A stretch of DNA of 64,000 bases, from contig CM066917.1 in NCBI GenBank assembly GCA_033964015.1, positions 26,815,951-26,879,950 of the forward strand, read 5' to 3'. The stretch comes from Scolanthus callimorphus (taxonomy: Eukaryota > Cnidaria > Anthozoa > Actiniaria > Edwardsiidae). The notes beneath the pieces are model-generated. The model saw only the letters and a program-made list of their open reading frames with translations. It had not been told where the DNA came from and searched no databases. Both the position numbers and the translations under genes were made by a program. Each line of letters begins with the position of its first letter. Position 1 is the stretch's first letter. Below are positions 51,245-61,282 of the stretch, one piece after another.

Positions 51245-51442
51245 TTATTGTAGGGTTTCCAGATCATTAATGATATCCTCCATCGAGGGCCGTTCTTCGG
51301 GTTGCCTGTGCACACATCTGGTGATCAGATTTCTCAGACCGTGGTTTGTTACCATGGCAACTTGCTGTTGGGTGTGCTCGGGAACGGGAAGTTCCCGGAT
51401 GCACATTTCACAGAGTAGCAAACCAAAGCTGAACACGTCAAT
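51245..51442 (-). CDS. Kinase gene, last exon (C-lobe)
   Basis: The acceptor TTATTATAG precedes ATTGACGTGTTCAGC. It encodes IDVFSFGLLLCEMCIRELP and ends RPSMEDIINDLETLQ with TAA. It continues the kinase fold of the preceding exon in phase 0. Confidence 0.88.
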   Translation of the reverse strand: MDVFSFGLLLCEMCIRELPVPEHTQQQVAMVTNHGLRNLITRCVHRQPEERPSMEDIINDLETLQ

Positions 51443-54400
51443 CTATAATAACAAAAAGGCATCAATAAATGCACTAACAAATACCAAATATAATTTTTCT
51501 ATTATAATAAAATGGATCGCATCGAGTCCTCTCATCAATGGCTCAATGGTTTTCGCGAGTTTTTTTTAAAAACAATTATGGCGTTTTTAAGACCTCGTCG
51601 CCATCCTAGTCATCAGCACAAGCTTACTAACAGCCGATTGCGTTTGACTGTTTAACCCAAACAGTTCGCACGTTACGTTTGACAATAGTTAATGGTTTTT
51701 GAACATTTGAACGCTGCGTTGTGAGAGAGAAAGTGAGACGTTTCTAAGGGCAACCGCCATGTTGTTTTTTCACTGACCAATCAGAGAAGACAGAACTCTT
51801 TGGTTCTCCATAGAAACGTCTCGTTCCTTCCTAGAAACGCAACGTTCAAACGTTCAAACGTAACGTACGAACTGTTGGGGTTAAACAGTCAAACGTAATC
51901 GGCTGTAAGTAACTTAGAATATTATCCTATTAGTTAAAATCAAGTCGCCTCATCAGCCCGTCAACAGGAGCCTCCATCACTAAGTGACGGGCGTCCAAAG
52001 CACAGGGAGCCCATCACCAAGTGACGGGCGTCCAAAGCACAGGGAGCCCATCACCAAGTGACGGGCGTCCAAAGCACAGGGAGCCCATCACCAAGTGACG
52101 GGCGTCCAAAGCACAGGAGTAGATGAATGTGTTTTTAGAATGTAGAATTTACCAATATATCCCCTCTCTCAAAGAAAGATGGCTGAAATAAGCGCCGCCA
52201 TTGCACACTGCATTGAACTCTATATTTTCACTCTCAAAATACTTTTACTTCTATGTATATGAGTATACCTAGTGGAGTAAACAGAGGCTCCTGTTGATGG
52301 ATAGATAGATAGATACTTTATTAGCTATTGCTGACGTGAATAGAGCACCAGCTTTTCCCAAGCAGAAAGGCATTATTCTTTTTTCACAGAAAGAACGCAA
52401 TGCAAGTTCGTGAAATGTACGGGACGAATTTCTTCATTTTTTGCAAGAACAAAATGAAGTTAGAGCTAAAACCGTTGTATCGCGACCCACATTTCAAAAA
52501 CATCATTATTTTAGGATTTTTGACTTTGCTGTTCCGCCAATCAAACGATCTGAGCCAATAAAACTCTTGTCCTGTTTCGCCTAGAGCAGTCAACTGGCTT
52601 CCCTCTGAACTGAAACCAGACAATGTCGCGACGGAAAGCCAGGCGACTGCACCAGGCGAAACCAGAGCAAGAATCTGATTGGCTCATAAGATTTGACTGG
52701 CGGAACAGCAAAGCCAAAAACAAATCGATGTTTTGTAAACGCGGGTCGCGATGCAACGATTTTAGCTGTAAACAAATGATTCGGACTAAAATAGCATGCG
52801 CACTGAACACGAAATTTAAACTCCAACTAGGCCTTTTGTGACAAAACAGCGGCAAATGCAAGTGCTTAGATTGCTTTTCTTATGGCAGGGTTTTCTTTTA
52901 ATTTTATTTGAATTTTGACCGTTTAAACGGGAAGTCGTTGGTTCTATTATGGATTTCTCCAGTCTTTGGCCCATCGCCCACTGGCATGTCCAGACGACCG
53001 AAGCTCTAGGGACGAGATTCGAACTGCCTGAGCATCAAATGGAAAACCTGCAGGTCTGTATGATTTTATTCACTTGGGTAACACGTAACAAGGGACCAAA
53101 AGTTTATCCCGCATCTAAACCTTTATCAGTCTAATACCTATTCGTTACTTACGGACAGTTCCAGAGTTATCGAAAGGACGTAAGCAATTGCACAAAGGCT
53201 TATGGCAAAGGCCTCTGCCCTTGCTGCATTGTGTGCCGATGCTGAAGCTTTACCTTGGAGGTCTGCTGCGCCGAGAAAGCCTCGGGAGCAGAGTAGATCA
53301 CAGCGCCAGGGTTAATCGTCTTGCACTGCCTCATGAAGTTAGCCGCGCCGTAGTCAGACACCTTGGCTCGCCAGCGGTCATCTCGTCTCCATAGCAACAC
53401 GTTAGCGCTGCTAATGTCGCGGTGTATTATGGGTAGTGGTTTATGGAGGTGAAGGTAATTAAGCGCCTTGGCAACGTCAAGAGCAATGGTGACTATCTCA
53501 GTCTCCATCAAAGCTCTAGATTCCAGCACGGACCTGAGGTTGGTATCAAGTAACTCCATCACAAAAAGAGGAGTTCCATTGTCATTTGTAGCGCCAATGA
53601 ATTGAAGCAGACAAGGGTGTCTGCAGCGAGAAGCGATCGTCATTTCACGTTCAAACAGTCGTCGGTTGTGCGGCGAGAGAATAAGTTCGTGAATTTGCTT
53701 GACAGCCACATCACAGCCTCTGAATTTCCCCTCTAGTACTTCCCCCCATCCGCCGACCCCAAGCCTCTTTTCAGTCACGTGAATTTCGTCCCGGGCGATG
53801 ATCCAATCAGAAGGCGCGCTTCGCGCATGCTCAGGGGACTCGTCCACGTGACCATCGCGTGGTGATGCCTCCAATTCGCGAATGCGCCATTCAAGAATTT
53901 CTTTTTGCCGCTGCGATTCTCTCTCTTGTGTGCGAGCGCTGTCCTGAAATGAGTTGAATTCTTCCTCCACGGCCACCTTTGCGGCTTTTTCAACTTCGTT
54001 CTCTCTTCCATGTTGCCAAGTTGCTCCTCCACTCGAGTTCTCTCTGCTCTTTCTTCAAGCAAACGTCGTTCAAATTCTCTCTCTTGTGTGCGGGCGCTGT
54101 CCTTAAATGAGTCAAATTCTTCTTGCAAGGCCACCTTCACGGTTTTTTCAGCTTCTAGCTCTCTTCCCATGTTGCCAAGTTGCTCCTCCACTCGAATTCT
54201 CTCTGCTAGTCTTTCTTCAAGCAAATGTCGTTCAACTTCTCTCTCTCGTGTGCGAGCGCAGTCCTTAAATGACTTAAATTCTTCTTGCAAGGCAACATTC
54301 ACGGCTTTTTCAGCTTCTAACTCTTTTTCCATGTTGCCAAGTTGCTCCTCCACTCGAGTTCTCTCTGCTCTTTCTTCAAGCAAACGTCGTTCAAATTCTC

Positions 54401-54526
54401 TCTCTTGTGTGCGGGCGCTCTCCTTAAATGAGTCAAATTCTTCTTGCAAGGCCACCTTCGCGGCTTTTTCAGCTTCTAACTCTCTTCCAATGTTGCCAAG
54501 TTGCTCCTCCACTCGAGGTCTCTCTG
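51245..54526 (-). CDS. Coiled-coil plus TKL-like protein kinase, 3' part of a gene
   Basis: Two exons on the minus strand. The N-terminal part visible is a coiled coil of 53-54-residue repeats (about 3.5 units, RVEEQLGN, EEFDSFK, AR(T)QERE). A complete kinase domain follows: Gly-loop LGVGGWGEV, Lys in VAVKQI, HRDISSANVLL, DYG in place of DFG, a YSAPEA activation-loop end and a C-lobe with IDVFSFGLLLCEM and RPSMEDIINDL. The HRD.SSANVLL form is typical of tyrosine-kinase-like enzymes expanded in cnidarians; substrate unknown. The first exon seen begins with an acceptor (CTCGCTCAG), so upstream exons are missing, possibly beyond the LINE. A one-base gap near 54005 breaks the frame between coiled coil and kinase. 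Confidence 0.85.
51631..51906. mobile_element. MITE in the kinase intron (a)
   Basis: CAGCCGATTGCGTTTGACTG and its partner CAGTCAAACGTAATCGGCTG; GTTTAACCC pairs as well. Inner GAGACGTTTCTA and TAGAAACGTCTC are inverted. Confidence 0.85.
51961..52297. mobile_element. Element with 'TCAACAGGAGCCTC' ends and inner minisatellite
   Basis: TCAACAGGAGCCTC at the left and GAGGCTCCTGTTGA at the right. The left part is filled by a 37-bp tandem repeat. A (GATA)n tract follows the right end. Confidence 0.7.
51977..52121. repeat. 37-bp tandem repeat, four copies
   Basis: AAGTGACGGGCGTCCAAAGC recurs at 51982, 52019, 52056 and 52093 with almost no change. Confidence 0.95.
52461..52770. mobile_element. MITE 'TACAGCTAAAACC', copy 2, in the kinase intron
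   Basis: AGCTAAAACCGTTGTATCGCG at the left, CGCGATGCAACGATTTTAGCT at the right; the arms pair through TTTGACTTTGCTGTTCCGCC. Related to 29544-29790 and, at the ends, to the foldback at 14111-19890. Confidence 0.85.
53254..54526 (-). CDS. Kinase gene, exon with coiled coil and kinase N-lobe
   Basis: Acceptor CTCGCTCAG, donor AAG|GTAAAG. From 54526 to about 54010 the frame gives the coiled-coil repeats; from about 54000 down the neighbouring frame gives NEVEKAAKVAVEEEFNSF and then the kinase domain to APEAFSAQQTSK. Comparison with sister repeats (CATGGGAAGAGAG there, CATGGAAGAGAG here) shows a single G missing near 54006-54009. Confidence 0.85.
54012..54526 (-). repeat. In-frame 159-162-bp coding repeats of the coiled coil
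   Basis: GTTGCCAAGTTGCTCCTCC (plus strand) occurs at 54012, 54171, 54333 and 54492. Steps of 159, 162 and 159 keep the frame, as expected for selected coding repeats. Confidence 0.92.
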
Positions 54527-54704
54527 CTGAGCGAGAAAATTTATTCAGAGGATATATATTGCAGCGCGAAATTGAAATCATGATCAGAGAGCAAACAGCA
54601 GACGGCAAAACGTAATAACCCAGTTAGTCAGTTACTGTATCTACATATAAAATGGCTGTTCCTTTTCCCAAACGTATAATATTTAAAATAGATAGCTGAT
54701 ATTT

Positions 54705-54804
54705 AACCATTATCCTGCGAGATTGCGCAGAATATCGTCTGATACGCAGTCCCGAGTTGGCTAAAATCAGACGATATTCTGCAAAATCGAGCAGGATAAT
54801 GGTT
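54705..54804. mobile_element. Short foldback
   Basis: AACCATTATCCTGC and CAGAATATCGTCTGAT on the left pair with ATCAGACGATATTCTG and GCAGGATAATGGTT on the right. Confidence 0.85.
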
Positions 54805-54806
54805 TT

Positions 54807-54990
54807 ATTATTCAGCACATCGATAGCACAAAACCCCCCCGAAAAACATGACTTTTGTGTATTATTTACGAGCTCAAAACATCATATTTCGCTCAGAGAC
54901 GGATATCGCAGGATAGCTGTCATGTACAGAAGACAGCTATTGGCGTTCCAATGACCATATTTGGGCAGTGCATCGATGTGCTGAATAATA
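54807..54990. mobile_element. MITE 'TATTATTCAGCACATCGAT'
   Basis: TATTATTCAGCACATCGAT at the left and ATCGATGTGCTGAATAATA at the right; it directly follows the foldback at 54705-54804. Confidence 0.85.
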
Positions 54991-56040
54991 AAGGTCAATA
55001 CTGGCCGAGAGGAAATGCTATATCTGATCATAAAACATCGGAATTTTGGCTTTAAGGTGATTCCGTTGAAAAAGATGTACTACCTAGATTTTTTTCAAAC
55101 TTGGTACAATTGATGCCCATGAACAGAACATTCAAAAAATCATATCAAGCTTTCGCTGCTCATTTCAACCGCTCGACCAGAATCCCGGGAGTCTAGGAAC
55201 TATAGATAACATGACTTGTAGGTCAAGTGTGTGTTTATTAGTATCCCGCCGCAATAACTGCCGTAATTTTCCCTTTTTTGCCCAAGAAACCGGTTTAATA
55301 CTTTTAGCGCTATTTTAGCCTAGATTTGCCCTTTTAAGAAAACTAACTACGATTCACAATGTTTTGGTGTGCTTTGATGCAAAATATCACGGATAAAAGA
55401 CGTTAGCCACTTGAGCTCGTTTAGAGATTTTGACCTCGAGGGTAGGCAAACAGCACGCGTATAATCTCCCAAATTAGGAAAGTAACTTCCTTTGGGACAC
55501 GGCCTTATGAGCAACATTTGTGGGGCAAAAGCTTGATAATAAAAAGATGGGGTCACCATGCTCGTTTTCGCGCTGTTGGACCGTTATTTACGTGATATTT
55601 GACTGTGACGAAATATGTTCGAAGTTCAAAAATTACGAAAAAGTTTGCTTTCTTGCCTGCAATAGTGATATTAAATGGTATTTACTTTGTGTAGGTAATT
55701 ATGTAATATTCTCTCAAGATTTTGATCCGATTGCGCTAATAGAGCAAGAAAATGGACCGCTAATACTCAGCTCGAATACTCCACGCTTGCTCCAAAGTAC
55801 ATAGTTTTACGCACATTAGGCTGAAAAAATACATGTTCTACTATACCAGAAACATATAAATGAGTTGAAACGTGTAACACACATACATTGCTATAAGTGC
55901 CAAGCTGCGGAACATTCGCAGAATAAACAATTGAACTGATTTTGAAAATAATGTTGTTGAAAGACTTCAAGATGTTAAATGTTAGTACATTATCACTTTC
56001 CACTCTTGCTCTACTTTATTTAAGCGAAAAATGAAATATT
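54991..56040. other. Intergenic or intron, nothing recognised
   Basis: AT-rich; GGGGTCACCATGCTCGTTTT (55549) resembles words at 34300 and 61370 but no element could be bounded. Upstream exons of the kinase gene were not found here. Confidence 0.35.
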
Positions 56041-56139
56041 ATGCAAAGAAAACCTGCTTGGGTTAGCAGTCGAGAGTTCATTATTGACCAAATATGGTCA
56101 TAAACGCGATACGAATAATCCGAATTGGTTCACCGTTAC

Positions 56140-57576
56140 ATGTTTCAACTCGCTGGTAAGGATATCGAAAGCCTAAAGAAAGATGAACTGAAACAGGAGC
56201 TCGATAAAAGAGGTTTGAAGAAATCCGGCAACCGAGAGGAACTTTTAAATCGCCTGAAGTGGGTCCTCGGAAACACTCATGATGAAGAAGGCGCCATTAA
56301 TGCAAATTCAGCAAAACCTGGACAAAAGACTCTAATGAAGCTAATATCGGAGACCAACAACTTAGTATCAACAGTACTGAATGAAGTCGTTGGATTAGCA
56401 AAGGGCATGGAAATAATTACGCGTGAATTGAAAATAATGAAAGAGGCTCAGGAGGAGAATAAAACGGCGATTACTGATGTCTGTAAACGTAGCGAGGAAA
56501 TACTGGAAAAAATACCAAGTGTGATAAATACAACAGTCACGCGAATAAACGATTTGAACCAGGAATTACCTGTCGAGCTTATAAGCGATACTGATAGCTC
56601 AGTTTCTGAATCTGATACCGACGATCGTGCAATTGTTGAAACAGAAAGTCATACAGAATCAAACCCCCGCCATATGCAAATTTGTGAGCAAGTGGGGCAG
56701 CCAGGGCAATCAGGCGAATCATCGATCCAACAGCCCATTGTCGTTGATTGTTCTCAAGACTCACAAGTCGCTGATTTACATGAAGCCCCTTCGTATCAAG
56801 ACCAGATTGGAGAGTACAGGGCAAAAAAGAAAAACAGCTTTGCCTCCAAGGCTGGAGTCGAGGAGCAACATAAAAAATCTGCGACAACGAAAAGAGTTCT
56901 GGTGATCGGCGACTCAATGATAAAAAACATAAGTTCAAAAAGGCTAGAAAGAGCAAGCGGCGGCAGTGTAGATTGCAAATCATTAAGAGGCGCCAGGATT
57001 GAAGCTGTCCGAAAAGAAGTTTGCTCGCAAGTGGCCGCGGAGGAAATAGATTCTTTGGTCTTGCATTCTGGAACAAATAATTTGTCAGAGCGCAGTACTG
57101 GGAATATTGCCAGGGAATTGGAAGATCTCGTGGCCGAGCTGAAGCCGGTGGTAAAGTCTGTGGCCATCTCTAGTGTTATTATGAGATCTGACCGGCCAGC
57201 ACTTGCTAGGAAAGTGGAAGATCTTAATTGCCGTATTAAAGATCTGTGTTACAGACAAGGAATTGTCATGATCGACAACAACAACATTCGGGAGGAGCAC
57301 CTGAACGGATCTGGACTACACTTAAATAGAAATGGAGACAGGATTCTTGGAGCCAATCTCTGCCGGTATCTGCGCGGTGCTAGAGTCAACAAAGAACAGG
57401 GGAAACATCCAAGGGATTTTCAACAGCCAAACAACAATCACGAACCACGGAAGTGGGGCAAGCACTCTCAGTACGTGAACAAACCGAATCCACAGCCGAG
57501 CAGTTACAGCCAAACCCAGGACCAGAGCTGGATAAAGTACCTGAGGCAAGTAAGGCGCGAGATGAGGACTCAGTAA
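56140..57576 (+). CDS. LINE ORF1: SAP-like and SGNH-hydrolase-like protein (478 aa)
   Basis: I start at ATG 56140 (MFQLAGKDIESL). Residues about 8-40 resemble a SAP DNA-binding motif (LKKDELKQELDKRGLKKSGN). A charged middle follows. From about residue 258 there is an SGNH/GDSL esterase-like fold: VLVIGDSMIKN (block I Ser), LHSGTNN (block III) and GSGLHLNRNGDRILG (block V His). Such esterase domains are known in ORF1 of CR1-type LINEs; a SAP motif in front is less usual. The protein probably binds the LINE RNA. The frame is intact and overlaps the ORF2 frame at its 3' end. Confidence 0.85.
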   Translation: MFQLAGKDIESLKKDELKQELDKRGLKKSGNREELLNRLKWVLGNTHDEEGAINANSAKPGQKTLMKLISETNNLVSTVLNEVVGLAKGMEIITRELKIMKEAQEENKTAITDVCKRSEEILEKIPSVINTTVTRINDLNQELPVELISDTDSSVSESDTDDRAIVETESHTESNPRHMQICEQVGQPGQSGESSIQQPIVVDCSQDSQVADLHEAPSYQDQIGEYRAKKKNSFASKAGVEEQHKKSATTKRVLVIGDSMIKNISSKRLERASGGSVDCKSLRGARIEAVRKEVCSQVAAEEIDSLVLHSGTNNLSERSTGNIARELEDLVAELKPVVKSVAISSVIMRSDRPALARKVEDLNCRIKDLCYRQGIVMIDNNNIREEHLNGSGLHLNRNGDRILGANLCRYLRGARVNKEQGKHPRDFQQPNNNHEPRKWGKHSQYVNKPNPQPSSYSQTQDQSWIKYLRQVRREMRTQ

Positions 57577-60500
57577 ATAAATCATCGGTATGTAGAGAGC
57601 CTTTAAAAGTGATTAGCTGGAATGTCAACTGTTTAAAAGACAGTTTAGAAGATGGTTTTAAGATTTATAACTCTGAAATCAGGAGCAGCCTCCTGGAATT
57701 TGATATTATTTTTCTTTCTGAAACTAAGTTGAATGACACAGTCTGTGTTGAATTTGAGGGTTACGAGTCGTTTAAGCAGGGCCGCAAACAAGAGCTTAGA
57801 AACACCCGGTCAAATTCAGGGGGACTTCTCCTTCTATATAGAAGTAGCCTTAAAGATGGGGTCACCATAATGGGTTCCGAGTCTGAGGATCTGATATGGA
57901 TTAAGCTAGATAAACAATTTTTCCAACTTGAGAGAGATCTTTTCCTAGGCATGATCTATGTTATCCCACATGGGTCCTCTAGCCTCTCCTGGAGAGAAGG
58001 GAATACGTTCGAAATCATGGAAAATGAAAGCGCAAAATATAATGCAATAGGAAATGTGGCTATTTTCGGCGATTTTAATTCGAGAACAGGTGAAACTGTA
58101 GATTTTATAGAAGATGATAATAATCACTTCCTACCCCTACCGGAAGACTATGTCCCGGATGAGAACATTCGAAAAAGAAGTTCTCAGGATAAAACGATAA
58201 ACGAATATGGGAGTAATTTGATTGATTTTTGTAAAGCTTCGGGAATGCGGATCGTTAACGGTAGAACTAAGGGGGATGAATCTGGAAGTTTCACCTGTCA
58301 TCGTTATAACGGCTCGAGCGTGGTTGATTATCTACTTGTAGAACAAGAGTTACTAGAGAGCGTCTTAGAATTTAAGGTTCATCCACTTAACATATTGTCT
58401 GACCACTGCCCGATATCTTTCATTATCAAATGTGACCTTGATCAAAGCTCTGATGCAGCCACTGAGTTCACTGAACTTGCAAACAAAGAGCAAGGGGGCA
58501 ACAATTATGCACCCTTTATATGCACCTCAGAGACAGATCATGCGAAGTATAAAGAATCCATTAGTAACGTAAATAGTACCAACTTGTTGCATGCTTTTTT
58601 AGAACGTAATTACGAAGGTACCCAAATAGGCATTGAATCAGCAACGAGCGATATCACAGAAATTCTGAGAACAATAGGCTTATCCGCGCTTAAAGTAAAA
58701 CAGCCGGCTAATTTAAAAGCAACAAAACGGAAGCGGCATAAGCCATGGTTCAATTCCGACTGCAAATCTCTCAAAAAAGCACTAAAAAAGCTGGCCAAGT
58801 CATTGTCTAAAGACCCTCTGAATAACAAGTTAAGGGGTCAGTATTATCTAACAAAAAGAAACTATCGGAAGTTGGTAAGGGCGCGTAAATTAGGGTTAGC
58901 ACAAAAGCAAGTCAATCAGTTAGTTCACGCTAGCAATGAAAAGAATAGCAAACATTTTTGGTCGAGGCTAAAGAAAATGAAAAACAATTCAGCCCGTGAT
59001 TGTGACCAAGCGGTAGAACCGAACATTAGTAATAAACAATGGACCGATTACTTTAGTGCACTTTACAATAGCCCAATTAACGAGAGTGAGAAAAGTGACG
59101 AATTTATCGAAGTTGAACGATATTGCAAAGAGGATAATACACTCGTTGACGTCTTAGACGCAGAAATTACGCAGGAAGAAATAAAAAGCGCAATTAACAA
59201 ACTCAAAAGAGGAAAAAGCGGCGGTGTAGACGGCCTTATAAATGAAATGTTTATTCATGGTCAAGAGCAGCTGTTATTACCTCTTGCAAAGTTGTTCGGC
59301 CTTATCATGAGTAGTGGCAATTACCCTAGCGCTTGGTCAACCGGAATGCTTGTAACTATCTTTAAATCGGGCAAAAAGGACAATCCTGCCAATTATAGAG
59401 GAATTACGTTGCTTAACTGTCTAGGGAAGTTACTGATAGGAATTCTGACTACCCGATTGTATTGCTTTTGTGATGAACACGGGATTTTAGTAGACAACCA
59501 AGCAGGCTTCAGACAAGGATATAGTACTGTTGACAATATATTTATATTAAAGGCAATCACAGATAAATATTTGCAAGAAGGCAAAAAAGTTTACGCATGC
59601 TTTGTGGATTTCAAAAAGGCGTTTGATTCGATAAATAGGGACTTGTTATGGTTGAAGCTCATGAAAACCGGAGTTTCTCCAAGGTTCCTTGGCCTCATAA
59701 GAAATATGTACTCCTCCACAAAAGCTTGCGTTAAAACAAAACAAGGCCTTTCTGATTTCTTCGAGTGTAATACAGGTGTGATGCAGGGGAGTAACCTCAG
59801 CCCGTTGCTATTCAATTTATACATAAATGACGTCGAAGAGGTTCTCTCGGAATCGAGCAAAAATGGTGGTGTCACCCTCGAAGAAAACAAAGTGCATTCC
59901 TTGTTATATGCTGACGACTTAGTCATGCTGTCTAGTAATCCTGTAGGACTACAAGAGTCAATTAATACCTTGAGCGAATACTGTTCAAAATGGAAGTTAA
60001 CAATCAACCTTTCGAAGACAAAAACCATGGTCTTTCGGAAAGGTGGTCGCCTTAAAGATTCCGATAGTGATTTTAGGTTGGAGGGTCAAAATATCAAATC
60101 AACAAATGCCTTCACCTACCTCGGAATAACTTTCAATACCACGGGAACATTTGGTAACACCAAAACGAATTTAGCAGAGAAGGCGAAAAAAGCTCTGTAT
60201 ACGCTCAAGAAGAGTATCTTCTCTGATAATATAAATGCAGACCCGGACGTTCTGGCTAAACTATTCGACTCCCTTATAAAACCCATCTTGCTGTACGGCT
60301 CAGCAGTATGGGGGACAGAATCCTTAAAAGCGATTGAGGCTGTACATATAAAAATGTGCAAATGGATTCTGGGGGTACATAGTAAAGCTAGTAATATAGC
60401 TGTTTTATCAGAATTAGGGAGATTCCCCCTAGAGATCGATATTAAAGGCATTGTTCTTAAGTATTGGTCACACCTTGTGCACTCCGAACCCTCGAGACTT

Positions 60501-61133
60501 ATAAGTCAAGCATACAGGGTGTCACAAGCCCTGGCGGACAAGGGCCAGAAAAGCTGGTCAGCAAGTGTGCGATCATTACTGAATCACGCCGGTAGAAGCT
60601 ATGTCTGGATGCAAGAGATAACACTTACACGTTTTTTACTTAGCAGTATAAAAGACACACTGCGTGACTCTTACATCCAGGCATGGCAACATTCTAAACA
60701 AAATAGCGGTAAACTCTGCACTTATGACATTATAAAAGATACATATAAAAAGGAAAGGTATCTGTCTGTGGTCAAGAGCAGAGAAAGAAGGACAGCCTTA
60801 ACAAAATTTCGAGTCAGCGCTCATAAACTAAGGGTCGAAACGGGGCGGTACGAGAAACCAAAGCCAACTCCGAGAGAAGAAAGGCATTGTATGGCTTGTA
60901 GTGATGGGGAAGTGGAAGATGAGATGCACTTCCTCATTAACTGCAAGCTATACGATGTTGAACGAAAGAAACTTTTCGACGTGGCAGTGGGACTTATCCC
61001 ATTCTTTGCGGCTCTGCCATGTCTAGAAAAGTTCAAATGGCTTCTGACCTCAGAAGGTTTAGAAAACCCTTTGGCGAAATATATTTCTCGGTGTTTTAAA
61101 ATACGCTCCAATAAGCTGACTCAAACGCTCTAA
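57453..61133 (+). CDS. LINE ORF2: endonuclease and reverse transcriptase
   Basis: Open from 57384 (after a stop) to TAA-like end at 61133; the position given begins at a GTG and is only nominal, since no ATG precedes the endonuclease. Endonuclease: ISWNVNCL (about aa 54), LSETKL, GDFNSRTG (about aa 206), SDHCPI (about aa 315). Reverse transcriptase: GKSGGVDGL, AFDSINRDLLW, GVMQGSNLSPLLFNLYIND and YADDLVML (about aa 819). The C-terminal CMAC...HFLINC (about aa 1145-1164) is a zinc-knuckle-like zf-RVT motif. All catalytic residues I can check are present, so the copy may be active. It lies in the -1 frame relative to ORF1. Confidence 0.95.
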   Translation: MGQALSVREQTESTAEQLQPNPGPELDKVPEASKARDEDSVNKSSVCREPLKVISWNVNCLKDSLEDGFKIYNSEIRSSLLEFDIIFLSETKLNDTVCVEFEGYESFKQGRKQELRNTRSNSGGLLLLYRSSLKDGVTIMGSESEDLIWIKLDKQFFQLERDLFLGMIYVIPHGSSSLSWREGNTFEIMENESAKYNAIGNVAIFGDFNSRTGETVDFIEDDNNHFLPLPEDYVPDENIRKRSSQDKTINEYGSNLIDFCKASGMRIVNGRTKGDESGSFTCHRYNGSSVVDYLLVEQELLESVLEFKVHPLNILSDHCPISFIIKCDLDQSSDAATEFTELANKEQGGNNYAPFICTSETDHAKYKESISNVNSTNLLHAFLERNYEGTQIGIESATSDITEILRTIGLSALKVKQPANLKATKRKRHKPWFNSDCKSLKKALKKLAKSLSKDPLNNKLRGQYYLTKRNYRKLVRARKLGLAQKQVNQLVHASNEKNSKHFWSRLKKMKNNSARDCDQAVEPNISNKQWTDYFSALYNSPINESEKSDEFIEVERYCKEDNTLVDVLDAEITQEEIKSAINKLKRGKSGGVDGLINEMFIHGQEQLLLPLAKLFGLIMSSGNYPSAWSTGMLVTIFKSGKKDNPANYRGITLLNCLGKLLIGILTTRLYCFCDEHGILVDNQAGFRQGYSTVDNIFILKAITDKYLQEGKKVYACFVDFKKAFDSINRDLLWLKLMKTGVSPRFLGLIRNMYSSTKACVKTKQGLSDFFECNTGVMQGSNLSPLLFNLYINDVEEVLSESSKNGGVTLEENKVHSLLYADDLVMLSSNPVGLQESINTLSEYCSKWKLTINLSKTKTMVFRKGGRLKDSDSDFRLEGQNIKSTNAFTYLGITFNTTGTFGNTKTNLAEKAKKALYTLKKSIFSDNINADPDVLAKLFDSLIKPILLYGSAVWGTESLKAIEAVHIKMCKWILGVHSKASNIAVLSELGRFPLEIDIKGIVLKYWSHLVHSEPSRLISQAYRVSQALADKGQKSWSASVRSLLNHAGRSYVWMQEITLTRFLLSSIKDTLRDSYIQAWQHSKQNSGKLCTYDIIKDTYKKERYLSVVKSRERRTALTKFRVSAHKLRVETGRYEKPKPTPREERHCMACSDGEVEDEMHFLINCKLYDVERKKLFDVAVGLIPFFAALPCLEKFKWLLTSEGLENPLAKYISRCFKIRSNKLTQTL

Positions 61134-61251
61134 GACGCATTTAATAATTTATATATAATATATATTATAGTATTTTTTTAACTTAAAAGATTTGTATTTA
61201 TATTACTACAATTTTAGTATAGTGACCATTGAACGCTATAGCGTTGTAAAC

Positions 61252-61282
61252 GTCAATAAAGGTTATTATTTTTTTTTTTTTT
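61252..61282 (+). terminator. LINE 3' end: AATAAA and T-rich tail
   Basis: CAATAAAGGTTATTA is followed by about 18 T. A T-run on the sense strand is unusual, since LINE tails are normally A-rich or short tandem repeats. Confidence 0.5.

Larger units (their letters stand above)
56041..61282 (+). mobile_element. Apparently full-length non-LTR retrotransposon (LINE)
   Basis: Two long uninterrupted frames in LINE order (ORF1 with SGNH-type domain; ORF2 with endonuclease, reverse transcriptase and zinc finger), then a short 3' UTR with AATAAA at 61255 and a T-rich tail. The 5' limit is not fixed; I place it near 56041 by the spacing to ORF1. I could not find target-site duplications. The ORF1 esterase-like domain suggests a CR1/L2-type lineage, but the clade is uncertain. 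Confidence 0.9.

Noticed and set aside
54010..54615. 201-codon plus-strand open frame rich in Ser
   Set aside because: Antisense shadow of the coiled-coil coding repeats of the kinase gene.
56140..61133. Minus-strand open frames of 60-165 codons across the LINE
   Set aside because: Shadows of ORF1 and ORF2.
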